A stretch of 64,000 nt of DNA, taken from positions 2,480,001 to 2,544,000 of the forward strand of contig NZ_OZ221288.1 in assembly GCF_965118125.1 (NCBI RefSeq), in the 5' to 3' direction. Positions 1-7,764 of the stretch are shown piece by piece. The stretch is from Pararobbsia alpina_A. Its GTDB lineage: Bacteria; Pseudomonadota; Gammaproteobacteria; Burkholderiales; Burkholderiaceae. Position numbers and translations under genes: made by a program. The stretch's first letter is position 1; every line of letters begins with the position of its first letter. The notes beneath the pieces were generated by a model. It ran no database searches and was not told the origin of the DNA. It was given only the letters and a program-made list of their open reading frames with translations.

Positions 1-49
1 TTTCGACTGTGCGCACAATCAAAATCAGTTTGCTGATCTCGATTTGCCC

Positions 50-1552
50 ATGTTCGAAATCTCAGAGCAGGAAGTTATTGGCCGGTTGAAGTTCGACAAC
101 CCGTGGTGGGAAAGCACGGCGTCGGACGAGATTCCCTACGCGTCTTTGCCTCGCCGGAAATACTTCGAGCCGTTCCTGCGTGCTGTCGAAGAGCGGTCGG
201 TGCGTCGTGCCGTCGTATTGATGGGGCCGCGTCGCGTCGGCAAAACGGTCATGATTTACCACGCGATTCGCGCGTTACTGGCCTCTGGGGTGGCGAACGA
301 TCAAATTCTTTATCTTTCGCTCGAAACCCCGTTGTACACGGGGCTTCGACTCGAAAAGCTCCTCGACATGTTCCGGGCCACACGAGGGCACGGCGTCAGG
401 CAATCGCTTTATGTCTTCTTCGATGAGGTGCAATACCTCAAGGACTGGGAGATTCATCTCAAGTCACTCGTCGATTCGTATCCGGCGATCAAGTTTGTCG
501 TATCAGGGTCGGCTGCCGCGGCGTTGCGAATGAAGAGCAACGAATCGGGTGCGGGTCGATTCAGCAACTTCGTGCTGCCACCTCTTACGTTTGCTGAATA
601 TCTGCAATTTAAAGGACTGGAAGACGAACTGATCTTCAAAGAAGAGGGCGACATCCCTGCCTATGGATGCAGGGCGATCGACCAGCTCAACAAAGAGTTT
701 GCTTGCTACCTCAATTCCGGTGGGTACCCAGAGGTGGTATTTTCCCGGGTGATTCAATCAGACCCGGGGCAGTACATCAAAAGCGACATCATCGATAAAG
801 TGCTCTTGCGGGATCTGCCGAGTCTGTACGGAATCTCTGACATTCAGGAGCTGAATCGACTCTTCACGGTGCTCGCCTACAACACGGGGAATGAAGTCTC
901 GCTGGAGGGACTGGCGAAGAGTTCCGGTGTCGCGAAGAACACGATCAAGCGCTACCTTGAGTATCTCGAAGCGGCGTTTCTGATCCGGCGGATCGAACGG
1001 ATTGATCAGAACGCGAGACGCTTCAAACGTGCCATGTTCTTCAAGGTCTATCTGACCAGTCCGTCGATGCGTGCGGCGTTGTTCGGGCAAGTTGACGAAG
1101 CGTCCGACGCGATGGGGGATCTGACCGAGACGGCAATCTTCAGTCAGTGGCAGCACAGCGACCGTGCGGAGTTGTATTACGCGCGATGGAGCTCGGGCGA
1201 GATAGACATTGTGTCGCTCGACGGAGCCCGACAGTCTCCGACATGGATGGTCGAAGTGAAATGGAGCGATCGCCCTTACCAGGACCGCTCGCTGTTGCGC
1301 AATTGCGTTGAGTTCGCGCGGATGCACCCGGAAATGCATCGGCCCTTGTTTGTGACGACCAAAACCATTTCGGCTACTGCGACCTATCAGGACATCGCGT
1401 TCCGGTTCCAGCCGAGCAGCCTGTATGCCTACACGCTCGGTGCGAACATCCTTCAATACAAGAACGTCAACAAGTTAGAGATCGCTAATCCGGTGCTATC
1501 CGACGACATCGCGGACGATTCGGGCGACGACGGCGAGGGTGACGAGGCTTGA
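50..1552 (+). CDS. AAA ATPase with DUF4143 C-terminal domain
   Basis: Predicted ATP-binding protein of the AAA_14/DUF4143 class (about 500 residues, usual length), whose cellular role is unknown. Counting from ATG 50, a Walker A (GPRRVGKTV) lies near residues 59-67 and a Walker B (YVFFDEVQY) near 121-129. A winged-helix segment (GVAKNTIKRYLEYLEAAFLI) follows. The C-terminal part has a nuclease-like GEIDIV...EVKW arrangement, typical of DUF4143. No Shine-Dalgarno precedes ATG 50 or TTG 44, and the frame stays open to base 2, so the true start may be outside the window. The C-terminus is acidic. The gene stands alone, ahead of a strong hairpin. DUF4143 proteins are widespread and often horizontally acquired; I cannot assign a substrate. 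Confidence 0.85.
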   Translation: MFEISEQEVIGRLKFDNPWWESTASDEIPYASLPRRKYFEPFLRAVEERSVRRAVVLMGPRRVGKTVMIYHAIRALLASGVANDQILYLSLETPLYTGLRLEKLLDMFRATRGHGVRQSLYVFFDEVQYLKDWEIHLKSLVDSYPAIKFVVSGSAAAALRMKSNESGAGRFSNFVLPPLTFAEYLQFKGLEDELIFKEEGDIPAYGCRAIDQLNKEFACYLNSGGYPEVVFSRVIQSDPGQYIKSDIIDKVLLRDLPSLYGISDIQELNRLFTVLAYNTGNEVSLEGLAKSSGVAKNTIKRYLEYLEAAFLIRRIERIDQNARRFKRAMFFKVYLTSPSMRAALFGQVDEASDAMGDLTETAIFSQWQHSDRAELYYARWSSGEIDIVSLDGARQSPTWMVEVKWSDRPYQDRSLLRNCVEFARMHPEMHRPLFVTTKTISATATYQDIAFRFQPSSLYAYTLGANILQYKNVNKLEIANPVLSDDIADDSGDDGEGDEA

Positions 1553-1626
1553 TGGCCCGGCTTTCAGACAAGCGCTCTCCGAGCGGCAGATACCCGCCTC
1601 GCGATACCATACGGCCATTGCATACC

Positions 1627-1657
1627 AACGCCCTGGGGCGAAAGACCCCGGGGCGTT
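1627..1657 (+). terminator. Rho-independent-type hairpin after the ATPase gene
   Basis: A 12-bp stem, 1627-1638 against 1646-1657, pairs completely (one G-U) around a 7-nt loop and is followed by GTCTTTC. It sits 75 bp after the ATPase stop and 20 bp before the next ATG. It is most simply the ATPase terminator, but its closeness to the next start means it could also act as a leader structure. Confidence 0.6.
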
Positions 1658-1676
1658 GTCTTTCAGTGAGCCATCC

Positions 1677-2330
1677 ATGCCGAATACCCCGTCGCTATAT
1701 ATAGACGTCTGGAGCGACTACGTCTGTCCTTACTGTTTCCTTGAAGTGCCGGTGCTCGATCAGTTCCGAGCCGCGTATGGCGATACTGTCGAATTCCGCT
1801 GGCATGCGTTTGAGCTGCGGCCCGAGCCGGCCGAGCTGCTCGACCCCGATTCGGAAGAGCTCAATCGGAGCTGGGCTTACTCGGTGCTGCCGATGGCCGA
1901 AGAGCGCGGGCTCACGATGCGGCTGCCGCCGGTCCAGCCGCGTAGCCGTAAGGCATTCGAGGCCGTGCTGTTCGCACGTGATGAAGGCCGCTTCGATGTC
2001 GTGCATCGCGCGCTCTTCAAGGCGTTCTTCGAAGACGGGCTTGATATCGGCGATGTCGATGTGCTGCTCGATATCGCAGCGACGTGTGGTCTCGATCCGG
2101 AATCGCTTGAGGAAGCGTTGAACGAAGGCAGGTATACCGACGCTGTGATGGAAGACGAACGGCTCGCGGGTGAAGTGGGGATCACGGGCGTGCCGTTCGC
2201 GATTGTGTCGCGACCCGGTACGTCGGAAGAACCCGGCAAGGCGATCGCACTGCGTGGTGCCGCGCCGGTCCAGCACTTCGAAGAAGCCGTCGAACGTCTC
2301 TTTCCGGACGGCTTTCCTCCGATGCAATAA
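1677..2330 (+). CDS. DsbA-family thiol oxidoreductase (FrnE-like)
   Basis: Thioredoxin-fold protein of 217 residues in the FrnE/2-hydroxychromene-2-carboxylate isomerase-like DsbA family. The N-terminus runs MPNTPSLYIDVWSDYVCPYC, with a CPYC redox motif at residues 17-20. A helical insertion and the cis-proline segment GITGVPFAIV near residue 165 complete the fold. There is no signal peptide, so it is probably cytoplasmic. An upstream GTG (1539) would add 46 residues unrelated to the family and overlap the ATPase gene, so ATG 1677 is preferred. It is probably monocistronic. Reductase or isomerase activity on a specific substrate cannot be told from sequence. Confidence 0.85.
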   Translation: MPNTPSLYIDVWSDYVCPYCFLEVPVLDQFRAAYGDTVEFRWHAFELRPEPAELLDPDSEELNRSWAYSVLPMAEERGLTMRLPPVQPRSRKAFEAVLFARDEGRFDVVHRALFKAFFEDGLDIGDVDVLLDIAATCGLDPESLEEALNEGRYTDAVMEDERLAGEVGITGVPFAIVSRPGTSEEPGKAIALRGAAPVQHFEEAVERLFPDGFPPMQ

Positions 2331-2770
2331 AAGAGCGTACAGCTTGTCCATCGTTTGTTCATCGCACGTCTTGGACGCAGGCCGTTGCACATTTGCGACG
2401 GCTCTCAACCGCCTTCATTCGCCAAAGCAGCCTTCGCTTAGCGCACTCATCATCGTTGTATCGACAACGTTCAATCATTCGCACTGCGGCGCATCTGTCC
2501 GTCTTTAGGCGCCCCCTTGCGTCGTCAATCATCCGAAAGCCAAAGGCATACCGCGCGTCCACTGAATGACGCGGGCGTTAAGCATGTGGCTAATGCGTTT
2601 GACGCATCCGTCGTAGCAAGCCGGCGATGTTGTATGCGCGCTAAAAAGCCAAGGCCGAACAATCGCTTAGTCGCCGCGCAACGGATCTGCAACTGCGACA
2701 GTTACGCGGATCCGCTTCGATTCACGCCGCTTTGCGCGTCGCCCCTATTGCACATAAATCGAGCGAATAC

Positions 2771-2803
2771 CATGCTTGCTTATGCATCAATTGAGCAAGC
2801 ATG
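2771..2803. repeat. Perfect 10-bp inverted repeat, possible operator
   Basis: CATGCTTGCT at 2771-2780 is the exact reverse complement of 2794-2803, with a 13-nt AT-rich spacer. There is no T-tract, so it is less likely a terminator. It lies about 440 bp upstream of bcsD in otherwise empty sequence and could be a protein-binding site for the cellulose operon or for the small minus-strand frame. Confidence 0.4.
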
Positions 2804-2895
2804 CCTCGATTAAATACATCACATCGTGAGGAGTCGGTAACGTTGTCCGCTTCAAACCGGCGTGCATCCGGCTCAATGGCTTTTACGGATTTGCG

Positions 2896-3105
2896 TCAAG
2901 CAGGACGTGTACTAGAGGGTGTTTCGTATTTTTTGTTTTGCTTTGCCACATATCTATTCCAGAATATTGGCATGTAGTGCATAACATTGCCGCGCGCATC
3001 GGACTGTTCGTTTGCGTACACAGCAACATATGTGCCGTCGTTTCGAAAGCTCTGTAAGAAAGGCGGTAATTTCGTCCCATCGGGCGGTTTGTCGTGCATC
3101 GACAT
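2896..3105 (-). CDS. Possible small protein (69 aa), uncertain
   Basis: A 69-residue minus-strand frame starting MSMHDKPPDGTKLPPFLQSF. It is rich in aromatic and polar residues (TYVAVYANE, HYMPIFWNRY) and does not look like the Arg/Ala-rich shadows typical of this GC-rich DNA. An in-frame stop lies just before the ATG, so it is not the end of a longer gene. No good ribosome-binding site is visible and no family is recognised. It may be a real small gene or a decayed fragment. Confidence 0.3.
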   Translation of the reverse strand: MSMHDKPPDGTKLPPFLQSFRNDGTYVAVYANEQSDARGNVMHYMPIFWNRYVAKQNKKYETPSSTRPA

Positions 3106-3242
3106 CGGTCAAGCCGGGGGGGTCCTGGCGCGAGCGATGGAGCGCATGCCGAACACGTGTTTAGGGCGATACGATGCTGTGGTGCCCCGGTAGGGGCTGC
3201 AGACGTAGGCGGGCAGATACCAGACCAATCGACCGGAGCCCT

Positions 3243-3725
3243 ATGTCGCACACCGAAGCGATGCTCGCCTACTACGGCGACCGACAAGTTTCCGCGCAGT
3301 GGCGCGACATGCTCCGCGCCATGGCCGACGAATTCGACACGCAACTCGACGTGCACGAGTTGCGCGCTTTGATGTCGCGTATCGGCGAGCGCTTCGCGCA
3401 AGGCAAGCCGCTCGGCGCCTGCGCCACGCTCGACGATCTTGAACTCGCATTGAATCGTGTATGGACGGCGCTCGACTGGGGCTGGGCGGAACTCGTCGAC
3501 CTGTCCGAGCACCTCGCCGTCCGGCATTTTTGCGCGCCGCTGGATCATGCGTTCGGCGCGAAGGCGGCCGTGTGGGCGAGCGCCTTTCTGGAAGGCGCCT
3601 ATCAGCGATGGTTCTTCGATCTCGGCGCGGGAGAACGGCTCGCCTTGCGGCAGGTTGAGCCATCGCCCGTGATCGATGTGGGTGGCGTGGCACAACCGTA
3701 TTACGAGTTTCGACTGGCGCGCTGA
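3243..3725 (+). CDS. bcsD: Cellulose synthase subunit D (BcsD)
   Basis: Periplasmic accessory subunit of the bacterial cellulose synthase complex. In Komagataeibacter BcsD forms an octameric ring that helps arrange nascent glucan chains. At 160 residues it matches the usual length of about 156. It starts MSHTEAMLAYYGDRQVSAQW and ends VAQPYYEFRLAR. There is no signal peptide, as is usual in this family. A GGAG-like site lies about 8 bp upstream of ATG 3243. An in-frame ATG at 3174 would add an Arg-rich stretch unlike the family. It is the first gene of the bcs operon, 61 bp before bcsP. Confidence 0.85.
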   Translation: MSHTEAMLAYYGDRQVSAQWRDMLRAMADEFDTQLDVHELRALMSRIGERFAQGKPLGACATLDDLELALNRVWTALDWGWAELVDLSEHLAVRHFCAPLDHAFGAKAAVWASAFLEGAYQRWFFDLGAGERLALRQVEPSPVIDVGGVAQPYYEFRLAR

Positions 3726-3786
3726 CAGGCGCGGGTGACGAACGGGACCGTACGATCCTGGATGGCGTTGGGGCAGGGAGGTGGCA

Positions 3787-4605
3787 ATGAGCACATCAGA
3801 AGATGTTCAGAACTTGTTCGGCAAGTTCGATGGCAAGTCGCAGCAGTATCAGGAAGTCGCGCGCGACGATCAGGCCGTGGAGGCCCGGTCGCGATGGCCA
3901 TTGCTGTCTTCGCTCGCGCTGAGTGAAACCGACCTTGTGCCGGATGTCGCCGACAACAGCGGCAAGCTCTCGCCTCACACCTTGTCGCCTTCGGGCGCAC
4001 ACGGAGCGACGTTGGCTGCTGCACTAGCATCCGCACCGGCACCCGCACCCGTGGCCGCTGCGACATCACCCGCGTCTACTTTCGCAACGGCGTCGACCGG
4101 CCGCGACACGCTGGCGCAGGCGCTTCGCCGCGCCGATTCGAGTGCCGCGCCGCATGAGCCGTCGTCGACCTTCTCACCGCCGCGTGCGCCTCAGCCCGCG
4201 GCGACGCCGCTGCCGTTCGTGCGCGGCGCGGCGCCTGCTTTTCGTGTGCATACCGGTCCTGCGGCGGATGAACCCACGCGCTATCCCCCGGTGGTGACGG
4301 CCGATACGTCGAAGCTTCGCCCGCCGTCCGAGCATGACTTCGCGCCGCCGGTGGTCCCGGTGAACAAGTTCAAGCCGTCCGCGACCCCGATCACCGGCGT
4401 CGAAGCGGATGCAGGCCGCGCGGAGTTCGCACGGCCGGGTTCCGCGCGTCAGGGCTCGATACTCGGCAAGCTGTTCGCGCCCGCGCCATCGTCGTCTGCC
4501 CTAGCCACTCAGGCCGGGCAGACCGAGCCGCGCACACGCGACCTCGGTTCGGTGTTCAGCCGCCTTGCAGGACGCGGCGGCCAGGGTGGCGGGGAGGGTG
4601 CATGA
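3787..4605 (+). CDS. bcsP: Cellulose biosynthesis protein BcsP (BcsR-like N-terminus, Pro-rich)
   Basis: 272 residues. The first 50 or so (SEDVQNLFGKFDGKSQQYQE...RWPLLSSLAL) resemble the short BcsR/BcsP module found next to BcsQ. The rest is low-complexity Ala/Pro-rich and probably disordered, with a repeated theme of KLFAPAPSS and a Gly-rich tail. In enterobacteria BcsR and BcsQ stabilise the synthase at the inner membrane, and a similar scaffolding role is inferred here. The ATG at 3787 follows GGGAGG at good spacing; the GTG at 3781 is too close to that site. The stop overlaps the bcsQ start by 4 bp (ATGA), which indicates translational coupling. Confidence 0.75.
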   Translation: MSTSEDVQNLFGKFDGKSQQYQEVARDDQAVEARSRWPLLSSLALSETDLVPDVADNSGKLSPHTLSPSGAHGATLAAALASAPAPAPVAAATSPASTFATASTGRDTLAQALRRADSSAAPHEPSSTFSPPRAPQPAATPLPFVRGAAPAFRVHTGPAADEPTRYPPVVTADTSKLRPPSEHDFAPPVVPVNKFKPSATPITGVEADAGRAEFARPGSARQGSILGKLFAPAPSSSALATQAGQTEPRTRDLGSVFSRLAGRGGQGGGEGA

Positions 4606-5402
4606 AAACCATCGCCGTTGTTTCGGCCAAGGGCGGCGTCGGCAAGACCACGCTGTGCGCGAACCTCGCGTCGCTCTACGCACAGCAGGGCCGCCGCGTG
4701 ATCGTGCTCGATCTCGATCCTCAAAACGCGCTGCGCCTGCACTTTGGTATCCCGCTCGACGTGATCGACGGTGTCTCTCGCGCGACGCTTGCAAGTGAAC
4801 GTTGGCTCACGACGCTGATCGACGGCACGGGCGACGTCGGTGTGTTGCCGTACGGCGCGCTCAATGAAGACGATCGCGCCGCGTTCGAGCAGGTCGTCGA
4901 TGAAGACCCGACGTGGCTGCGTGATGGGCTTGAAGGGCTGCATATGGGCGAAGACGATCTGCTGATGATCGACACCCCACCGGGCCCGACTGTCTACCTC
5001 AAGGCCGCGCTGCGCCAGTGCGACTTTGCGTTGACCGTGGTGCTGGCCGACGCGGCCTCGTACGCAACGATTCCGATGATGGACCGGCTGGTCACGACCT
5101 ATGCGCAGCCGCGCCCCGAGTTTCGCGGTGTCGGTTTCGTGATGAACCAGGTCGATCAGGGGCGGCAGTTGACCAAGGACGTGGTTCGCGTGCTTCGTGA
5201 ATCCCTCTACGACCGCCTTTACCCCGGCTTGATCCATCTCGATCAGGGCGTGAGCGAGGCACTCGCCTACGACACGACCGTCAACCGTTACGACCCGCAC
5301 TGTCAGGCCACACAGGATCTGTCGGGCTGTGCGAACTGGCTGATGCAGCGCTTCGAAGCTGCACCCCAGCGTCATGCACAGGAAGTCGCGCATCGAGCCT
5401 AG
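4602..5402 (+). CDS. bcsQ: Cellulose synthase ATPase BcsQ (MinD/ParA-like)
   Basis: A 266-residue SIMIBI-class ATPase of the YhjQ/BcsQ family. The deviant Walker A KGGVGKTT is at residues 10-17, switch-I-type LDLDPQNALRLHFG follows near residue 38, and the Walker B-like LLMIDTPPGPT is near residue 125. BcsQ is needed for cellulose production and for placing the synthase at the cell pole in E. coli. It overlaps bcsP by 4 bp. A 109-bp gap with T-rich low-complexity sequence separates it from bcsA. Confidence 0.9.
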   Translation: MKTIAVVSAKGGVGKTTLCANLASLYAQQGRRVIVLDLDPQNALRLHFGIPLDVIDGVSRATLASERWLTTLIDGTGDVGVLPYGALNEDDRAAFEQVVDEDPTWLRDGLEGLHMGEDDLLMIDTPPGPTVYLKAALRQCDFALTVVLADAASYATIPMMDRLVTTYAQPRPEFRGVGFVMNQVDQGRQLTKDVVRVLRESLYDRLYPGLIHLDQGVSEALAYDTTVNRYDPHCQATQDLSGCANWLMQRFEAAPQRHAQEVAHRA

Positions 5403-5439
5403 GCGGACCCGGCAGATCAGACCGACTTTCGATTGAGTG

Positions 5440-5495
5440 CCTGCTTTGCTTGCTTGTCTTGTTTCCTTGTTTTGTTTGACTGTTTGATTGACTGA
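5440..5495 (+). repeat. T/G-rich low-complexity leader before bcsA
   Basis: A stretch built from repeated TTGCTTG, CTTGTTT and TTGTTTGA-like units, almost without A on the top strand, lies between bcsQ and bcsA. It ends about 6 bp before the AGGA site of bcsA. It is unlike the surrounding GC-rich sequence. It could give an unstructured leader that aids bcsA translation, or simply be slippage-prone DNA. Confidence 0.5.
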
Positions 5496-5511
5496 TACAC
5501 AGGACGACCTC

Positions 5512-7761
5512 ATGAGCGACGTCACGCAAGAGGCGGAACGCATTCCTGTCGACCTCGCCGGCGACCTCGACCCGGGCGGAGAGCGCAGCCGTTTCGACAA
5601 GCTGATGATGAAGCTCAGCGCCGGGCTGCTGTTCGCGAGCGCGCCGTTGCGCTGGATCGCCATCGCCGTGTGCGTGGTGCTCTGCTATTTCGTGGTCGTC
5701 GTGCCGCTCGAGTTCTGGCCGCAGGTCGGCCTCGCGGTCGCGTTCTGGGCCTTCGCGATGTTCATGCGCAAACAGCGCAGCCATATCGCTACGCTGGTCA
5801 TGATGGCGCTTTCGCTGATCGTATCGAGCCGCTACATGTTCTGGCGGCTGACGGAGACGACCGCGTGGGATCGTCCCTTCGACGCCGTGTGCGGGATCAT
5901 CCTCGTCACCGCCGAGTGCTACACGTTCACCGTGCTGACGCTCGGCTACTTCCAGACCGCATGGCCTTTGCGCCGCAAACCGATTCCGTTGCCTGCCGAT
6001 CGCAGTCAGTGGCCGACCGTCGACGTCTTCATCCCGACGTACAACGAGCCGCTCGCCGTCGTCAAACCGACCGTGTATGCGGCCATCGCACTCGACTATC
6101 CCGCCGACAAGCTGCGCATTCACGTGCTCGATGACGGACGACGCCCTGAATTCAAGGCGTTTTGCGAGCAGGTCGGTGTGAACTGGACGATCCGCAGTCA
6201 CAACCGACACGCCAAGGCCGGCAATATCAACGAAGCGTTGAAGATCACCGACGGCGAGTATCTCGCCATCTTCGACTGCGACCACATCCCGACGCGCTCG
6301 TTTCTGCAGATCACACTGGGCTGGTTCCTGCGCGACAAGAAGCTCGCGATGCTGCAGATGCCTCACCACTTCTTCTCGGCTGATCCGTTCGAGAAGAACC
6401 TCGGCACCTTCCGCAAAGTGCCGAATGAAGGCGAGCTGTTCTACGGACTCGTGCAGGACGGCAACGACCTGTGGAATGCGACGTTCTTCTGTGGCTCCTG
6501 CGCGGTGCTGCGTCGCACGCCGGTGCTCGAGATTGGCGGCATCGCCGTCGAAACCGTGACCGAAGACGCGCATACCGCGCTCAAGCTTCACCGCCGCGGC
6601 TACTCGACGGCTTATCTGGCGATTCCCCAGGCCGCGGGCCTGGCCACGGAAAGCCTGTCGGGCCATATCGGCCAGCGTATCCGCTGGGCGCGTGGCATGA
6701 CGCAGATCTTCCGGACCGACAATCCGCTAACAGGCAAGGGCCTGAGTCTCGGCCAGCGCCTGTGCTATCTGAACGCGATGCTGCACTTTCTGTACGGCAT
6801 TCCGCGGCTCGTATTCCTGACGGCGCCCCTGACCTATCTGTTCTTCGGCGCGCATGTGATCCAGGCATCCGCATGGACCATCGCGGCCTATGCCTTGCCG
6901 CACATCATTCACGCGAACATCACCAACTCGCGCATGCAGAACAAGTTTCGTCATTCGTTCTGGGCCGAGGTCTACGAGTCGGTGCTTGCGTCGTACATCA
7001 CCGCACCGACGTTGATGGCGCTGATCAACCCGAAGCTCGGCAAATTCAACGTGACGGCCAAGGGTGGCCGTATCGAACAGAGTTACTTCGACTGGAACAT
7101 TTCGCGTCCGTACCTGATCCTGCTCGCGGTTAACCTCGCAGGCTTTCTGGTCGGTGTCGGGCACCTGTTCATCAAGACGCGCGGCGACTTCGGCACCACG
7201 CTGATGAACCTGGCCTGGACGGCGTACAACATGACGATCCTCGGCGCGAGCGTTGCGGCTGCGAGCGAAGTGCGTCAGGTACGCGACAGCCATCGTGTGG
7301 CCATGGTCATTCGCGCGATGCTGCGCTTTGCCAACGGACGCACGCTGGCGTGCGAAACGATCGACTACTCCGAAGGCGGCGTGGCGATCCGGATTCCGGC
7401 CGGCGTCACGATTCCCCTGCACGAAGAAGTGCAAGTGTCGCTGTTTCGCGGTGAAGAAGAGTTCGTGTTTCCCGCGGTGATCGTGTTCACGCAGACCGAT
7501 CGCGTCGGCGTGCGCTTTACGACCCTCACGCCGCAACAAGAACTCGACTTCGTGCAGAGCACCTTCTCGCGGGCTGACGCGTGGACCGACTGGGCCAAGG
7601 GACGCAAACCCGATACGCCGCTGCGCGGACTCTGGCATGTGCTGCGCGTCGGTACGCGCGGGATCTTGCAGTTGTTCGGTCATGTGATGGCGGACGCGAC
7701 CAAGCTCGGCAAGCGCGACGCGAACAAGACTAAAAAAACCAAACTCGATACCGGAAGCTGA
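5512..7761 (+). CDS. bcsA: Cellulose synthase catalytic subunit BcsA (UDP-forming)
   Basis: Inner-membrane GT2 enzyme that polymerises UDP-glucose into beta-1,4-glucan and translocates it. It has 749 residues, near the Komagataeibacter length. N-terminal membrane helices come first. The GT2 domain carries DDG (about 207-209), DCD (255-257), TED (350-352) and QRIRW (388-392), all intact. A second membrane block follows, then a PilZ domain with RDSHR (591-595) and DYSEGG (618-623), the RxxxR...D/NxSxxG signature that binds c-di-GMP. Activity is therefore expected to be allosterically switched by c-di-GMP. ATG 5512 has AGGA 7 bp upstream; TTG 5488 lies before that site. It is followed 3 bp later by bcsB. 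Confidence 0.97.
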   Translation: MSDVTQEAERIPVDLAGDLDPGGERSRFDKLMMKLSAGLLFASAPLRWIAIAVCVVLCYFVVVVPLEFWPQVGLAVAFWAFAMFMRKQRSHIATLVMMALSLIVSSRYMFWRLTETTAWDRPFDAVCGIILVTAECYTFTVLTLGYFQTAWPLRRKPIPLPADRSQWPTVDVFIPTYNEPLAVVKPTVYAAIALDYPADKLRIHVLDDGRRPEFKAFCEQVGVNWTIRSHNRHAKAGNINEALKITDGEYLAIFDCDHIPTRSFLQITLGWFLRDKKLAMLQMPHHFFSADPFEKNLGTFRKVPNEGELFYGLVQDGNDLWNATFFCGSCAVLRRTPVLEIGGIAVETVTEDAHTALKLHRRGYSTAYLAIPQAAGLATESLSGHIGQRIRWARGMTQIFRTDNPLTGKGLSLGQRLCYLNAMLHFLYGIPRLVFLTAPLTYLFFGAHVIQASAWTIAAYALPHIIHANITNSRMQNKFRHSFWAEVYESVLASYITAPTLMALINPKLGKFNVTAKGGRIEQSYFDWNISRPYLILLAVNLAGFLVGVGHLFIKTRGDFGTTLMNLAWTAYNMTILGASVAAASEVRQVRDSHRVAMVIRAMLRFANGRTLACETIDYSEGGVAIRIPAGVTIPLHEEVQVSLFRGEEEFVFPAVIVFTQTDRVGVRFTTLTPQQELDFVQSTFSRADAWTDWAKGRKPDTPLRGLWHVLRVGTRGILQLFGHVMADATKLGKRDANKTKKTKLDTGS

Positions 7762-7764
7762 TTC

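Larger units (their letters stand above)
2331..3242. other. Long intergenic region upstream of the cellulose operon
   Basis: About 900 bp with no convincing gene on the + strand. It holds a perfect 10-bp inverted repeat at 2771-2803, a small minus-strand reading frame at 2896-3105 (listed separately) and a T-rich stretch near 2929-2946. I looked for a GEMM-type c-di-GMP riboswitch before bcsD and saw none. The bcs promoter must lie here. Confidence 0.6.

Noticed and set aside
2820..3242. c-di-GMP riboswitch before the cellulose operon
   Set aside because: No GEMM-type conserved core could be found by eye; c-di-GMP control is already supplied by the BcsA PilZ domain.
2883..3794. 303-aa minus-strand frame before and across bcsD
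   Set aside because: Overlaps bcsD in antisense, has an Arg/Pro/His-rich random look and no ribosome-binding site.
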